Counted from the stretch's first letter, positions 1 through 10,180 are shown. The stretch: DNA of 64,000 bases from Arbacia lixula (GCA_963669155.1 OZ022595.1:19987171-20051170); one strand, 5' to 3'. A program made the numbers and translations. Notes: generated by a model from the letters alone, not told the origin.

Positions 1-25
1 CGTCTTTTTTTTTAATCACAAACAG

Positions 26-1549
26 TTCGGATCACTGAACTGTTTCATGTCTTTCACTCGTCACCCGTGTGAACTTTACACCGGAACCGGAAGTGACTCA
101 TCTGGATCTGCCTCCTTTTCAAGTAGGGCGAGCTACACAGGCAGCAACTACAGTAGCTTTCAGTCGTCGTCCGAATCAATCCAATCTACCGAGACCGCTG
201 ATCGAATATCGTTGATGGGAAGCTTGCACGTTGGAGAGGAAGCCACTGGCAATGTGCCACTTTCTCACATGTCTTTCACTCGTCACCCGAGTGAACTTTA
301 CACCGGAACCGGAAGTGACTCATCTGGATCTGCCTCCTTTTCAAGTAGGGCGAGCTACACAGACAGCTACTACAGTAGCTTTGAGTCGTCGTCCGAATCA
401 ATCCAATCTACCGAGACCGCTGATCGAATATCGTTGATGGGAAGCTTGCACGTTGGAGAGGAAGCCACTGGCAATGTGCCACTTTCTAACACCGCTGAGG
501 ACCGTGTTGATAGCGTCCTCGCCCAAGAAGGAGAAAGGATAGATGTTTGTGTAGAAATACACAATCAAAAATCTGAAACACCTTCAAACATAGACGCCAT
601 CCCAAGACAATCAGCAGGCCTTCCGAGTAGCTCGAGAGCCAGACCAATATCACAGGGAAAGATTGAGCACGACTATTTCAAGGGAGGTGGTCATAGGTCA
701 GACGTCTCACCGCGACCAGGCAGCGTTCTGGGGATGCCTTTACCGGCGTTGCCGGACGAGGTCGCCCCCACCATGATTCCTCAGCTCGAGGATGGAGCTA
801 CACACGGCGTCCTACATGCTTGCAACGAATGTGTCAGACAAGGTAACAAAGAAACGCTCCTAACTACCGATGAGGACGGAACAGAAAATATCTTGATGAG
901 ATGCGAAGGCCATCAGAGACAAGCATTCCAAGTTTTGTCTGGGAACGAGCAAGCAACATCGTATCACCCAACAGAGCCAATAGCTGATTCATATGAGACC
1001 TCATCAGATCAAACACGTCAAAACGACCATGATGATGTAGGGATTATCGATATGGCTACTCAGACCTATCAGGCGGAGGTTGCTCAGTCGGAGATTCAGA
1101 GCAAAGAAGCGCGGAAAAGAGCGCCCCCTAAAATCAAGCCACCTGTCCCACAACGAAATCTGCACTCCGGTCCCACATCCAAAGCTGTTAAACCTAAGAT
1201 AAACCACATTTATTTCAAAGGCGACGCACTAGAACTGTCCACCAATACAAAGCTTCCTCCACACCACGCCTCAAAGCAGGACACCGAGATCAAGCCACTC
1301 GTTCCACCACGCCCGAACCAGAGTCCCAGAACACCAACACCCACATCAAAGATCAAGCACACATATTTCAAGGTTGGCGCCTCAGAATTGACTAACGAAG
1401 CTCGTATGTCTGCACAAGACGTACCGGAGCCGGGTGCCAGGATCAAACCTCCTGTCCCGACCCGAAGCCCCAAACCTCAGGGTACCACGTCAAAGATTAA
1501 GCACATCTATTTCAAGGGCGACTTGGACATGCAAATCAGTCCACGTTAA
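26..1549 (+). CDS. 3'-terminal exon of an unrecognised protein with SH3-ligand and YFK repeats
   Basis: The open frame runs from a likely splice acceptor (T-rich tract at 5-13, AG at 24-25) through an ATG at 47 to a stop at 1547-1549. The seven codons between acceptor and ATG are also open, so this is probably the last exon of a longer gene. Residues counted from the ATG give 500. Residues 1-74 and 75-148 are a near-identical tandem repeat rich in Ser/Tyr. A K-I-x-H-x-Y-F-K motif occurs four times (starting at residues 205, 384, 435, 483). Three class II SH3 ligands of form PxxPxR lie in IKPPVPQR (363), IKPLVPPR (415) and IKPPVPTR (466), the last three YFK motifs each following one of them. 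No folded domain, signal peptide or membrane segment is visible. I infer a disordered adaptor or a cytoplasmic signalling tail. The family is not recognised. The alternative is a single-exon gene starting at 47. Confidence 0.7.
   Translation, partial: FGSLNCFMSFTRHPCELYTGTGSDSSGSASFSSRASYTGSNYSSFQSSSESIQSTETADRISLMGSLHVGEEATGNVPLSHMSFTRHPSELYTGTGSDSSGSASFSSRASYTDSYYSSFESSSESIQSTETADRISLMGSLHVGEEATGNVPLSNTAEDRVDSVLAQEGERIDVCVEIHNQKSETPSNIDAIPRQSAGLPSSSRARPISQGKIEHDYFKGGGHRSDVSPRPGSVLGMPLPALPDEVAPTMIPQLEDGATHGVLHACNECVRQGNKETLLTTDEDGTENILMRCEGHQRQAFQVLSGNEQATSYHPTEPIADSYETSSDQTRQNDHDDVGIIDMATQTYQAEVAQSEIQSKEARKRAPPKIKPPVPQRNLHSGPTSKAVKPKINHIYFKGDALELSTNTKLPPHHASKQDTEIKPLVPPRPNQSPRTPTPTSKIKHTYFKVGASELTNEARMSAQDVPEPGARIKPPVPTRSPKPQGTTSKIKHIYFKGDLDMQISPR
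47..490 (+). repeat. 222-bp in-frame tandem duplication in coding exon
   Basis: Positions 47-268 and 269-490 are two head-to-tail copies that keep frame (74 codons each). I count five base differences, and all five change the amino acid (C/S, G/D, N/Y, Q/E, H/N). The unit contributes Ser-rich stretches with several Tyr residues. Confidence 0.95.
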
Positions 1550-1606
1550 CATACATCAGAAAGTGAAGTTTGAAGAGACAGTTCACGGTAGAGTTAAGTT
1601 TGTTTT

Positions 1607-1612
1607 AATAAA
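1607..1612 (+). promoter_or_regulatory. Possible polyadenylation signal AATAAA
   Basis: A canonical hexamer lies 58 bases past the stop codon of the upstream coding exon and would give a very short 3' UTR. AT-rich sequence follows. This is a plausible but unproven 3' end. Confidence 0.45.
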
Positions 1613-1811
1613 ATTAGACACACGAAAGAAACATATTACTGAAGGTTTGACAAATGTCCGTCAAAGGGTAAGAATTTTTTTCACATTTTAATTTTGTGAC
1701 ATCGCGCGTTTGATATATCAAGAGCACCGGTAAAATAATGCATATCCTTTTGAGAAAAAGGTCATTTTCAATAACATTAGTATACAGCATATGGGAGAGC
1801 AAATCGTCTCA

Positions 1812-1929
1812 CAAAATCAAAACTTAAAAAAGAAATCGTAACTTTTTTTCCATTGACAGATTTTCATCAAACCTTCACTAAAAAGTTTCTTTCATGTTTT
1901 TGCCTTCATTAAAACCAAATTAACTTCAG
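1812..1929. repeat. Dispersed repeat, copy 1
   Basis: This stretch resembles 2395-2518 on the same strand and the reverse complement of 53005-53105. Shared features are a segment reading like 'ttttcatcaaaccttcact' and a terminal 'aaccaaattaacttcagg'. It looks like a degenerate non-autonomous element, cut at its right side by the LINE remnant that follows. Confidence 0.6.
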
Positions 1930-1959
1930 GGTATTATAGATATTATAGATATTACAGTA

Positions 1960-2151
1960 AAACTTAAAGATATGAAATGGAGATGGGCAGGACTCTTATA
2001 TAGAACATAAGACAACAGATGGAACAAGAAACTCAAAGAATGGCAACCAAGAACGGGAAAGCGAAGAAGGTGTCGACAAAAGAGAAGGTGGAGAGATGAA
2101 ATATCAACATACACAAACACAGCAACATGGAACAGAATGACAGCAAATTGA
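1960..2151 (+). mobile_element. LINE reverse-transcriptase C-terminal remnant
   Basis: Translation from about 1972 gives MKWRWAGLLYRT, a stop, then DNRWNKKLKEWQPRTGKRRR and a W-R-D-E-I segment. This is the K-W-R-W-A-G-H ... D-x-R-W ... R-x-R-R-W-x-D-x-I pattern found near the C-terminus of many non-LTR retrotransposon reverse transcriptases. The remnant is 5'-truncated and carries an internal stop, so it is inactive. A second, still open fragment of the same kind lies on the other strand at 41306-41587. Confidence 0.75.
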
Positions 2152-2152
2152 A

Positions 2153-2388
2153 GTCACGTGCGAGATGCTCCCCCATTTGTTGTGCATTTTTTTAATGATT
2201 CCCATTAAATTCCCATTTTCTCAAAATGATATCCATCATTTAACCTGTTCACTTGGCACATCATTATAAACACGTTTTTACACCTACATGTATACCTCCA
2301 GGAAAAATATTTCTTTATCGAAATCAGAAAAAGCAATTTATGTAATCATATAGCACATAATATTATGGCAGAACATCTCGCACGTGAC
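2153..2388. mobile_element. MITE-like element with 15-bp inverted ends
   Basis: The left end GTCACGTGCGAGATG (2153-2167) is exactly inverted at 2374-2388. The ~206 bp between is AT-rich without coding potential. Size and structure fit a miniature inverted-repeat element. No target-site duplication could be assigned. Confidence 0.6.
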
Positions 2389-2394
2389 GTCACA

Positions 2395-2518
2395 CAATTC
2401 AAATTTGAAAAGATCATCACTTTTTATCCTTTGGTGGATTTTTGTCAAACCTTCACTATGTTTCTATCATGTTTCTGCTTTTATTGAAACCAACTTAACT
2501 TCAGGCTGGACTGCTCCT
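2395..2518. repeat. Dispersed repeat, copy 2
   Basis: This is the best preserved copy of the family. It contains 'tttggtggatttttgtcaaa' and ends in 'ttcaggctggactgctcc'. It matches 1812-1929 in direct orientation and 53005-53105 in inverted orientation. Confidence 0.65.
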
Positions 2519-2521
2519 TTA

Positions 2522-2526
2522 ACCCC

Positions 2527-2580
<54 letters not shown>

Positions 2581-3020
2581 GTTCATCACCCCGTCTCTCT
2601 CCATCTACTTATCTTTCTCTTTCTTTCCTTTTGACTATGTCCATCTGTGTTTCTCTTTTTTGTATCTCAGTTTATTGTTTCCTCTCTCTTTATCTTTCCA
2701 TCTGCCTCCATCAAATTCTCTCCTGATGTTTAATTTCTGTCTTTATATCTAGTATCTCTCTCCATTTCTATCTGTTTCTATATATCTCTCTCTTTGTCTG
2801 TCTTACTGTATCCATCTATCCCCGTTTCCGTCCACCCCCTCTCTCTCTTTCTCTCACTCTCTCTCTCTCTCTCTCTCTCTCTCCTTCTCTTCCTCTGTCT
2901 CTCCCCCCACCCTCTGTATCTCTCCCTCCCTCTCCCTCATCCCCCCTCTTTCTCTGTTTCCCTCACCCACTCTCTCTCCCCCACTCTCTCCCCCTCTCCT
3001 TCCATCCCCTCTCCTCACCT
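2522..3020. repeat. Poly-C and CT-rich low-complexity tract
   Basis: A C-run at 2522-2537 is followed by (CT)n and degenerate pyrimidine sequence up to about 3020. Open frames here read as Ser/Leu/Pro runs and are artefacts of composition. Confidence 0.9.
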
Positions 3021-3643
3021 TTCAATCTTTACAAGTACCGTTATATTTCCCACCATGTCTTCCCATTCAACCAATACTCCACATCAAGGAAAAGAAAACA
3101 AATGTTGCGTCATACGTGCATTAATCCTACATTTAAGTCACTGTGCACCGTCTGGCATTTGTATTTTACATAAAAACAAACACCATCTTTCATAAGGCTG
3201 ATACAAAGTCAAATTGCGCTTTAAAGCAACACATGCATAAATCCATAAGAACTAATTGGAAATTCCAAATTATTAACTGATACTATCTGTAACAAACGAA
3301 GTGAATATGATATTGCAACGTGATTACGTTCATGATATATTTCACTTTAAGGCCATGTCGAATATATATGAGCATTTCATTTATGCTATACGCACATTAA
3401 TTTATAGATTACATTTGTTCCGAAACGTGTGCTTCTTCCATGTCTATGATATAGAGAGGAATGTGTGTGACAACACGGATGAGCAGAGGTATTGCAAGAG
3501 GGGGCAGTGAGCAAGGAAAGTGGGATGGGGGTGTGGGGGTTGGGGATGAGGAGGGGGTATGAGGGGGGGGAGGAACACAGGAGAGGGGAGAGTGAGGGGA
3601 AGAGGGAGAAGTTTTAGAGAGAAATTTATGAAAGGAAAGTAGG

Positions 3644-3675
<32 letters not shown>

Positions 3676-3988
3676 CAGGAAACAAATATAATGTGAGAGC
3701 GTAGATACGGGGCGGGAGGACAGACAAAAAGAGAGATGAAAAGGGAGAGAAAAGTGTAGAAACGGGTGAAGTGGAAAATTGTGACAGAACTAGTCTACTA
3801 CGTAACACGAACCGTCTGAGATATGATATGTTTAATGTAGGTTTTATATCCAACTCACTAATTACTAGTCGTGCGCTTTTCGACGAAAAAGCTGACAAGG
3901 AAAACACAGGTAATGTCCACATTATACATGCGCATCAAAGCAAGTGACCAAGCATTCCCCTTAACATGCTTAAGGAATCTTATTTGTT
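3021..3988. other. Non-coding stretch with a purine-rich block
   Basis: There is no supported gene. A G-rich block (about 3500-3615) and a (GA)n tract (about 3640-3676) are the only visible structure, and the rest is unremarkable AT-rich DNA. Confidence 0.6.
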
Positions 3989-4645
3989 AAAGGGCCCCTG
4001 TCATCAAAATGTATGTTGACTTCTATTGATGCAACTTAATATGTATATAACAAAATCACTAACTGTTCAATGGAAATATGTTTCCTATATTTCAAAATAA
4101 TTTTTCTATATTTTTGCTCAGCACTGATAAGCCCCACCTTCAAAATATCCTCCAACTCAAGATTCTTAAAAACTACTCATTCGTTCAAATTGTTTAGGCT
4201 CGTTCGATGGAGCATCTGATGTTCATCCAACTGTTTTTTTTTTTGTTTATTTTAAAAACTTTGTTTAAGCCTTGTTTGCAGCCTAAATATTAGTGCTTGT
4301 GCGCGCTGACTAGTATAAAAAAATGTCTTGAGTACGTAAGGCGAAAGTCGCACGGAACGCACGAAATTACTTACACAGTCTAGGAAACGGACTCTCAAAA
4401 GCAGCCGAGGCCCTCTCTCCTTCTTCACGTATTGCACAGATGGAGATTCACTGCTTCATACTTTCACTAGTTTCATACTTTAAAGGTCCCCTGTCATCAA
4501 AATGTATGTCGACTTATGTTGATGCAACATAATATTTACATAACAAAATAACTTACTCTTCAATGGAAATATGTGTCCTATATTTTTATTTTTTTTCTCA
4601 GCACTGATAAGCCCCGCCTCCAAAATATCCTCCAACTCAAGATTC
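3989..4645. repeat. Two direct copies of a ~170-bp repeat
   Basis: Copy 1 (about 3989-4167) and copy 2 (about 4480-4645) both begin with a 'cccctgtcatcaaaatgtat' segment. Both continue through 'cagcactgataagccccgcc'-like sequence to 'ccaactcaagattc'. They lie in the same orientation about 490 bp apart, so a local duplication or two insertions of one family are both possible. The sequence between them (4168-4479) shows no gene. Confidence 0.75.
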
Positions 4646-4908
4646 CCCCTGTGACATCATCAAAGGTAGAAATTAGCAGGATAATTTATGCGCAAATTAA
4701 GCATTGCAATGGCTACCTCCACCTGCCCACAAGAGCATCACATGTCTTCACACAATATCATCTAACAACCTTTCATGCGGGAATAATCATTTCCTTATGT
4801 CAGAAATGTGCTAGCTATGTGATGCTATAAGCACTTGCAGGTAGTCATTGCAATACTTAGTTTGTGCATAAATTATGTCTATTATCTTGCTAATTTCTAA
4901 ATCTTATG

Positions 4909-5250
4909 AGATCTAGTGGTTTGAGAAGGAGTGTGAAAAAAAATCAAACCAGTAGAAACCATTAGAGACCAGTGGATTCGAATGGTTTCTACTGGTCTCC
5001 AATACCATTAGAATCCACTGGTCCCTAATGGTTTCTACTGGTTTGACTTTGTTTTTTTCACACTCCATCTCAAACCATTAGATCTCACTGGTTTCTATTG
5101 GTTTCTACTGGTTTTCAACACATTAGACTCTACTGGTTTCTACTGGTTTCTACTGGTTTGATTTCGTAGTTCCTCTTCAGACCAGTAGACTCTACTGGAC
5201 CAGTAGAAACCAGTAGACGGTCTCTACTGGTTTCTACTGGTTTCTATGGG
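4909..5250. repeat. Decamer (TTTCTACTGG) foldback cluster
   Basis: Arms 4909-4980 and about 5011-5085 are imperfect reverse complements, both ending in AGATCT and both containing an A- or T-run flanked by 'gagtgtga/tcacactc'. Arms and right flank are built from TTTCTACTGG and its reverse complement, repeated through 5250. The copies to 5245 change orientation more than once. No coding potential is seen. Confidence 0.85.
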
Positions 5251-5675
5251 AATTTCGACCTGGGTGGATACAACACGGCATTGCCTTGTGAACGAGTCGA
5301 CCAAATCCATTACCATGGCAACGGGGAACTTCGCCTCTCTGTGGTTCACCTCTGATCTGCAAAACGAAGGCAGGGGTTTTACCGTGACACTCTCATCTGT
5401 TGGCCAAAACGGTAACATTGATTTGATACCAATTTAAATTTAGAGCATATTTACTCGCTGAAATAGTAAGGTGAATGTAAAGTGCACATTTTCTGAGAGA
5501 TGAGGAAGGATAATGATAACGTTAAACACATGGTAACGAAGTTTTTATAGAGTGTCCTGCTTTTTGGTTTTCCTGTGCATTCCTTCACTACGCGTTGCTA
5601 TTCGAAATCCGGATAAATTTCCATGAACGATTTTAGTCATTAAAGAGTTTAAGATTGCCACGAATGTGACAAGAG

Positions 5676-5744
5676 CTGTGACTGTAACTGTGGCTGTAAC
5701 TATGACTGTGACTGTGACTTTAACTGTGATTGTGACTGTGACTG
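5676..5744. repeat. Hexanucleotide repeat (CTGTGA-like)
   Basis: About eleven degenerate copies of ACTGTG/ACTGTA run in tandem. Beyond it, 5750-6108 shows no gene. Confidence 0.8.
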
Positions 5745-6108
5745 GTAGCTGACATTGTCACAGTCATGTAATCTCAAGCTCTTTATTGCCATGCAGGTTG
5801 GGAGTTTTGCAGTCACGGGTTTCATGTCATAAAGCATCTGTAAAGCACAGTTAGCACAGTTAAAACTCACACCAATACGGAGTAAGTCAAGTCAATAAGT
5901 CAATCCATCTCAATTCCATTTTTTTCAGGTACAATTTAAAACACTTGTAATCCACTTTTTATGCGGTTAGATTTGTTTTCAAAGACCACTATTCTTAAGC
6001 CCACCTGTCTGTAAAGACCACTCATCTTGAACCATTTCAAAGTGATTTACATGTAACAACGCATGTCTGTGCAGTCCATCTGTCGAGAAAGGTCACTTTC
6101 TGTTCTCG

Positions 6109-6647
6109 CTTAAAGATTGTCCGTCCCTTTTGCAAGCTTAAAATTTGAAATCGTCTATCACGATCGTAAATTGGAGAAAGTGTGATTCAAGACCATTTCT
6201 AAGAATATAGCATGTTGAAGCTTTCTGTATATGTCAAAATTTCAGCCGTTAAATTTCAAACCGACTTTTTTCGTACCACGAAAAAAGTATTAGTCTTTGT
6301 TACAGTATCTATGTGGTTATTATGCATGTGTGAAATCCTAATTTTATGAGTAATTACTTTGAGAAATCAACTTTGAAGATGATTCCTTCTATACAACAAT
6401 TTTTTTTCATAATGCGTTTTATAATAGAATAAACAGGTTAACCAACAAAGCAGATATATCAACACAAACTGCTAAGAGCCTGAGGTAAAGACTATTAATC
6501 AGACGTTGTTTACGTGCATTATTTGAATTTTACACTACGTATCAGTTTCAAATTATGAATATACAGCTTGCTAACATTTCTCTATATGTTTTACCAATGT
6601 TTCGATGGTTTTGTGGTGATCTGAAAAAGGGACTGGCTGTCTTTAAA
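6109..6647 (+). mobile_element. ~540-bp MITE-like element, copy A
   Basis: This region matches the reverse complement of 40053-40583 along nearly its full length. Ends are imperfect inverted repeats of about 24 bp, with 'GTCCGTCCCTTTT' at the left and 'AAAAAGGGACTGGCTGTC' at the right. The interior contains a short palindrome, CTTTTTTCGTACCACGAAAA. No open frame is present, so I call a non-autonomous DNA element. The strand is arbitrary. Confidence 0.8.
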
Positions 6648-7300
6648 GGCCTTTGTAAACGGGTTTCATTGTATTGGCCATGCACAGCGCCATAGAAGAT
6701 CAGCATTTGTTTTTTACCTTGCATTTCAAAGAAAACATGAATAAATTAAATGCATTATCATTATCAACTTTTGACAATGTTTGACAAATTCCTTCCATTA
6801 CGGGTGTTCCAGTATTTGTATCCGGGGAGCTTTTCCTGGTCCATTCCATGAGAGCGTCAACCTATTGTCCACCTTACATTGTGACTTCAAGTTCAACCAT
6901 CCAAAGTTCGCGTTCAAATTGTAACTTTGATCATACAGTTGGACGTCCGTGTCAGCCCGTCCATCCGCCATCTCCCATAACCAGGCCGCTGAGTGAGGGA
7001 ACGAAGAAGACACGACATCCACGGGGTGTTACTTACACTCCTAGTGGGGGAGATCCCGGGATGAACCAGCAATCAGAGGGCGCTCCTACAGGGTCAAGGT
7101 AAGTCCAGATAATGCATGTGTTTAAAGGGATAGTCCACCCTAAAATCAAGTTGGTTTGAATAAAAGTGGATAAGGATTTGCTGAAAACGGTGGAGTAGGT
7201 CGAGGACATGGAGGAAGGGACAGCTAGAGTGGTGGCGACATCGGGGATGGGATGGGGTCAGGTGGGCGAGGAGGGTGTGTGTGTGTGGGGGGGGGGGTGC
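6648..7300. other. Non-coding stretch with a degenerate dispersed-repeat end
   Basis: No gene is recognised. 7123-7170 carries 'aaagggatagtccaccct' followed by 'caagttggtttgaataaaag', a third relative of the dispersed repeat at 52754-53105. A GT/G run (about 7275-7298) abuts the Penelope-like element. Confidence 0.5.
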
Positions 7301-7370
7301 TTTACCTTACATTGCGAGACAAACGATTATCAGTAGCCAGCTATCCGCAATGAGTAACATATTTAGCATT
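7301..7370 (+). repeat. PLE terminal direct repeat, 5' copy
   Basis: Seventy bases match 10111-10180 with a single difference (G at 7340, T at 10150). The copy begins 'tttaccttacattgcgagac' and overlaps the start of the first open frame. Confidence 0.93.
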
Positions 7371-9760
7371 ATTGATCGTACATACGGGCGCCCTGCCCTG
7401 AAGTTGATTCGTAGATACGAGCGTTGTAGCAAGAAGGTGGCCCGGTTCACCAACCATTTAACCTTTTTAGTTCGTTGTATCAAAGCATCAGTGGTCCCCA
7501 ATGACCTAAGGATGAAACTCCCGAAGGGTTTGGGAACATTAAGAACAAAGAAGGCAGCTGAAACGGCATCCCGTCGTTTCTTACAAGAGAGCATTTTCTT
7601 AACTAGACGCACTCTCGGCTCCGCCAGGACCGAGTACGATACACTACAGACCGCAATCAAATCGAGTATAGCCCCCCTCATAGCGATGAGGTACTGAAGG
7701 TTAATGAAGACATATACCGAGACGTCTTTACGAAATGCAAAAGAAGACAGCAGGCAAAGTTTGACAGGCTCGTACAGCCGATCGAAGTCGAGCAAGACGG
7801 CAACCTCGTTAGCGAATGAGGAGAAGTGGGTTGTCAACCTATCTTCACGCACCATCACTGCTTCGGAACAGCAGATCCTTACGAAAGGCTTAGGCTTTGC
7901 CGTCTCCCCGAGACGGATTCCAGCTACAGAAATCATTGCGCAAGTTGAGACTGCGGTCAAGAAACTTGATGCGGTGTCGGCCGACGCCGCCCGCAGAGAT
8001 GTAGATAACATCCTACAGAAAGCACGTCCCCCCAAACACAATATCTCGAAAGAGATGCACACCGCTCTTAAGACTTTGAAGGCTGATGATAGTATTACTA
8101 TCCTCCCAGCTGACAAAGGCCATTCCACTGTCATTCTTGACACCTCCGCACACCATGAGAAATTGTCCGATTTACTAGAGTCTGGCCCGTACCGTGCGTT
8201 AAAGAAAGATCCCACAGATCGTCTGTGTCGTAAGCTTTCCAGCACCCTGCTGGACTTGAAGAAAGATAACACAATGGATAAACCAACCTACCGGAGGTTG
8301 AAGCCCACACAGAAACAACCGCCGAGAATTTATGGGTTACCCAAGATATACAAGCCCACAGTCCCACTCCGTCCCATCGTTTCATGCATATGTTCGTTTG
8401 CGTACAACCTCTCGAAGCATCTAGCAGAGATCCTTTCTCCACTAACCGGTTCCACTGAACACACGATCCACAATTCAAGTGGTTTTGCAGAGTTCATAAC
8501 TGAGCAAACCATTGGTCCGCATGAAAGCATGGTGTCATTCGATGTAGTCTCCCTTTTCACCAACGTACCGATCGATGGTGCTTGCAGTGCTGCTTGCAGC
8601 GCCTGCAATTAGACAGCAACCTTTCCGCCCGTACCACACTGTCTCCAGAACAGCTTACCGAACTCCTTGAGTTTGTCCTCAGATCCACATACTTTCTGTA
8701 CAGGGGTTCTTACTACGAACAGACTGAAGGGGCGGCCATGGGCAGTCTGATCTCGGCTGTCGTTGCCAACCTATACATGGAAAGTTTTGAAGATGAAGCG
8801 TTAGATGCATGCCCTCTCTCTTGCTTTCCCCGGATTTGGAAGAGATACGTAGATGACACGTTCATCATTGTCTCTAGTTCAGAAACCGACAACCTGCTCA
8901 AACACATGAATGGCCGCCACCCATCCATTCAGTTTACGTCGGAAGTTGAGTGTGAAGGGAAGATAGCATTCTTAGACACGATGGTTCACAGGCACGAGAA
9001 CCACAGGCTCTCCACCTCACTCTACAGGAAGCCTACCCATACAGACCAGTACATTGCTTTCGACTCTCACCACCCCACATCGGTGAAGAGAGGGCTGGTG
9101 AAGTGTCTTTTTGACAGAGCATCACGCCTCGTGACAAACCCACAACAGCCAAGCAAGAGCGGACTCATGTCCGCAATGCCATGGGTCTCAACGGTTACCC
9201 ACGCCGTTTCCTACATAACACCAAGAAGAAATCCCTAGAACAAAAGGATCAGAAGGAATACAAGTCGTTCGTAGTCTTGCCTTACGTTGGTGGAGTGTCC
9301 CCACAACTCAGGCGCCGCCTGGAAAGCCATGGCATCCGCACGGTTTTCCGATCAGATACCACCCTCCGACAACAACTAACACGCCCCAAAGATCCTAGCC
9401 CTCAACACAGACGGGACGGAATCGTGTACAATATCCCTTGCAAAGGGTGTGACCGTTCGTACATCGGTGAAACTGCCCGACCGATTTCTGAAAGAATTTC
9501 TGAGCATAAGAGGGATGTCAGGCTCCGCCGGACTGACAGCTCAGCAGTAGCTGAACATGCCTTGATAACCAGCACCAGCCAGACTGGGATGGGGTTCAGT
9601 GCATCTCCCAAGAACGGCACTGGTACACACGTAGGGTTAAGGAAGCTATCAATATCCGTCTCAATCCCAACAATTTCAATCGAGACAACGGGATCGATAT
9701 CCCCGATTTTTGGATTCGTACGATACGCCGCCATGACACTCCTCACCATGACACTCGACC
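7371..9760 (+). pseudogene. PLE reverse transcriptase / GIY-YIG polyprotein, broken
   Basis: The N-terminal domain reads to 7697 (stop). About 7690-7820 continues in a different frame, then the frame starting at 7704 carries the rest to 8612. That part includes GLPKIYKP (8334-8357) and motif A, FDVVSLFTNVP (8538-8570). A one-base shift near 8580 moves to the frame holding EGAAMGS, motif C YVDDTF (8846-8863) and IAFLDTMV. The GIY-YIG module lies in the frame from 9181, with IVYNIPC and YIGET (from 9460). After about 9570 the PLE-like continuation, including WDGVQCIS and RHWYTRRVKEA, is in yet another frame. I count at least four breaks. In life the protein would copy element RNA at nicked target DNA. 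Confidence 0.9.
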
Positions 9761-10052
9761 GCCTTTCGATACGACTTAACTATAGCCAGCCTTTGTTACC
9801 GCCCAACAATGTGCTGTTTTTAGCGACCCTTGGACTTGTTGGTCGCCCGTAATTACCGGCCTGCGGCTTTGTCCTTTTTGTCCTTTGTCGGTAACTTGTT
9901 ACCGCCGGTCAATGCGAGGCGCATCAACGGTCTATTGTTGGTCAAGTACCCGGATACGCCGGCTATTAGTATTGGACCATTTATGAGCACTTTTCAGTTA
10001 GTGCGCTGCACTGACCATAGGGTATTTAAGCCCCTGCTTACTATAATTTTGT

Positions 10053-10097
10053 ATCACACCTGACGAAGTGTTGCAGCGGCACACGAAACGTCGTGAT
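10053..10097 (+). ncRNA. Hammerhead-ribozyme-like motif at PLE 3' end
   Basis: The conserved core CTGACGA (10060-10066, fitting CUGANGA) is followed by an 18-nt segment and then GAAA (10085-10088) and GTC (10090-10092). The 18-nt segment can fold as a 6-bp stem II with one bulge (GTG/CAC and TGC/GCA around an AGCG loop). CAC (10057-10059) pairs with GTG (10093-10095) as a short stem I, and a slipped ATCAC/GTGAT pairing is also possible. Stem III is almost absent. Hammerhead motifs with minimal stem III are known from PLEs. Activity is inferred, not shown. Confidence 0.5.
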
Positions 10098-10110
10098 CTT
10101 TTCGATTCCG

Positions 10111-10180
10111 TTTACCTTACATTGCGAGACAAACGATTATCAGTAGCCATCTATCCGCAATGAGTAACATATTTAGCATT
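10111..10180 (+). repeat. PLE terminal direct repeat, 3' copy
   Basis: This is the second 70-bp copy, located 14 bases after the ribozyme-like motif. It ends in 'atttagcatt', like the 5' copy. Confidence 0.93.

Larger units (their letters stand above)
7301..10180 (+). mobile_element. Penelope-like element (PLE), frameshifted
   Basis: The element is about 2.9 kb, bounded by 70-bp direct repeats. Its coding region carries the PLE hallmarks in order: an N-terminal PLE domain, a reverse transcriptase with the YVDDTF catalytic box, and a C-terminal GIY-YIG endonuclease-like domain. No introns are seen. Direct terminal repeats and a ribozyme-like motif close to the 3' repeat fit the pseudo-LTR organisation known for PLEs. 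It lies in intergenic DNA between the 5' exon and the MCT gene and reads away from the former. Several frameshifts make it inactive. Confidence 0.92.

Noticed and set aside
2384..3195. Open frames with Ser/Leu/Pro runs
   Set aside because: They come from pyrimidine-rich low-complexity DNA, with no homology or start context.
7307..8272. 321-codon minus-strand open frame
   Set aside because: It is antisense to the Penelope-like element's coding region, which has clear RT and GIY-YIG motifs on the plus strand.
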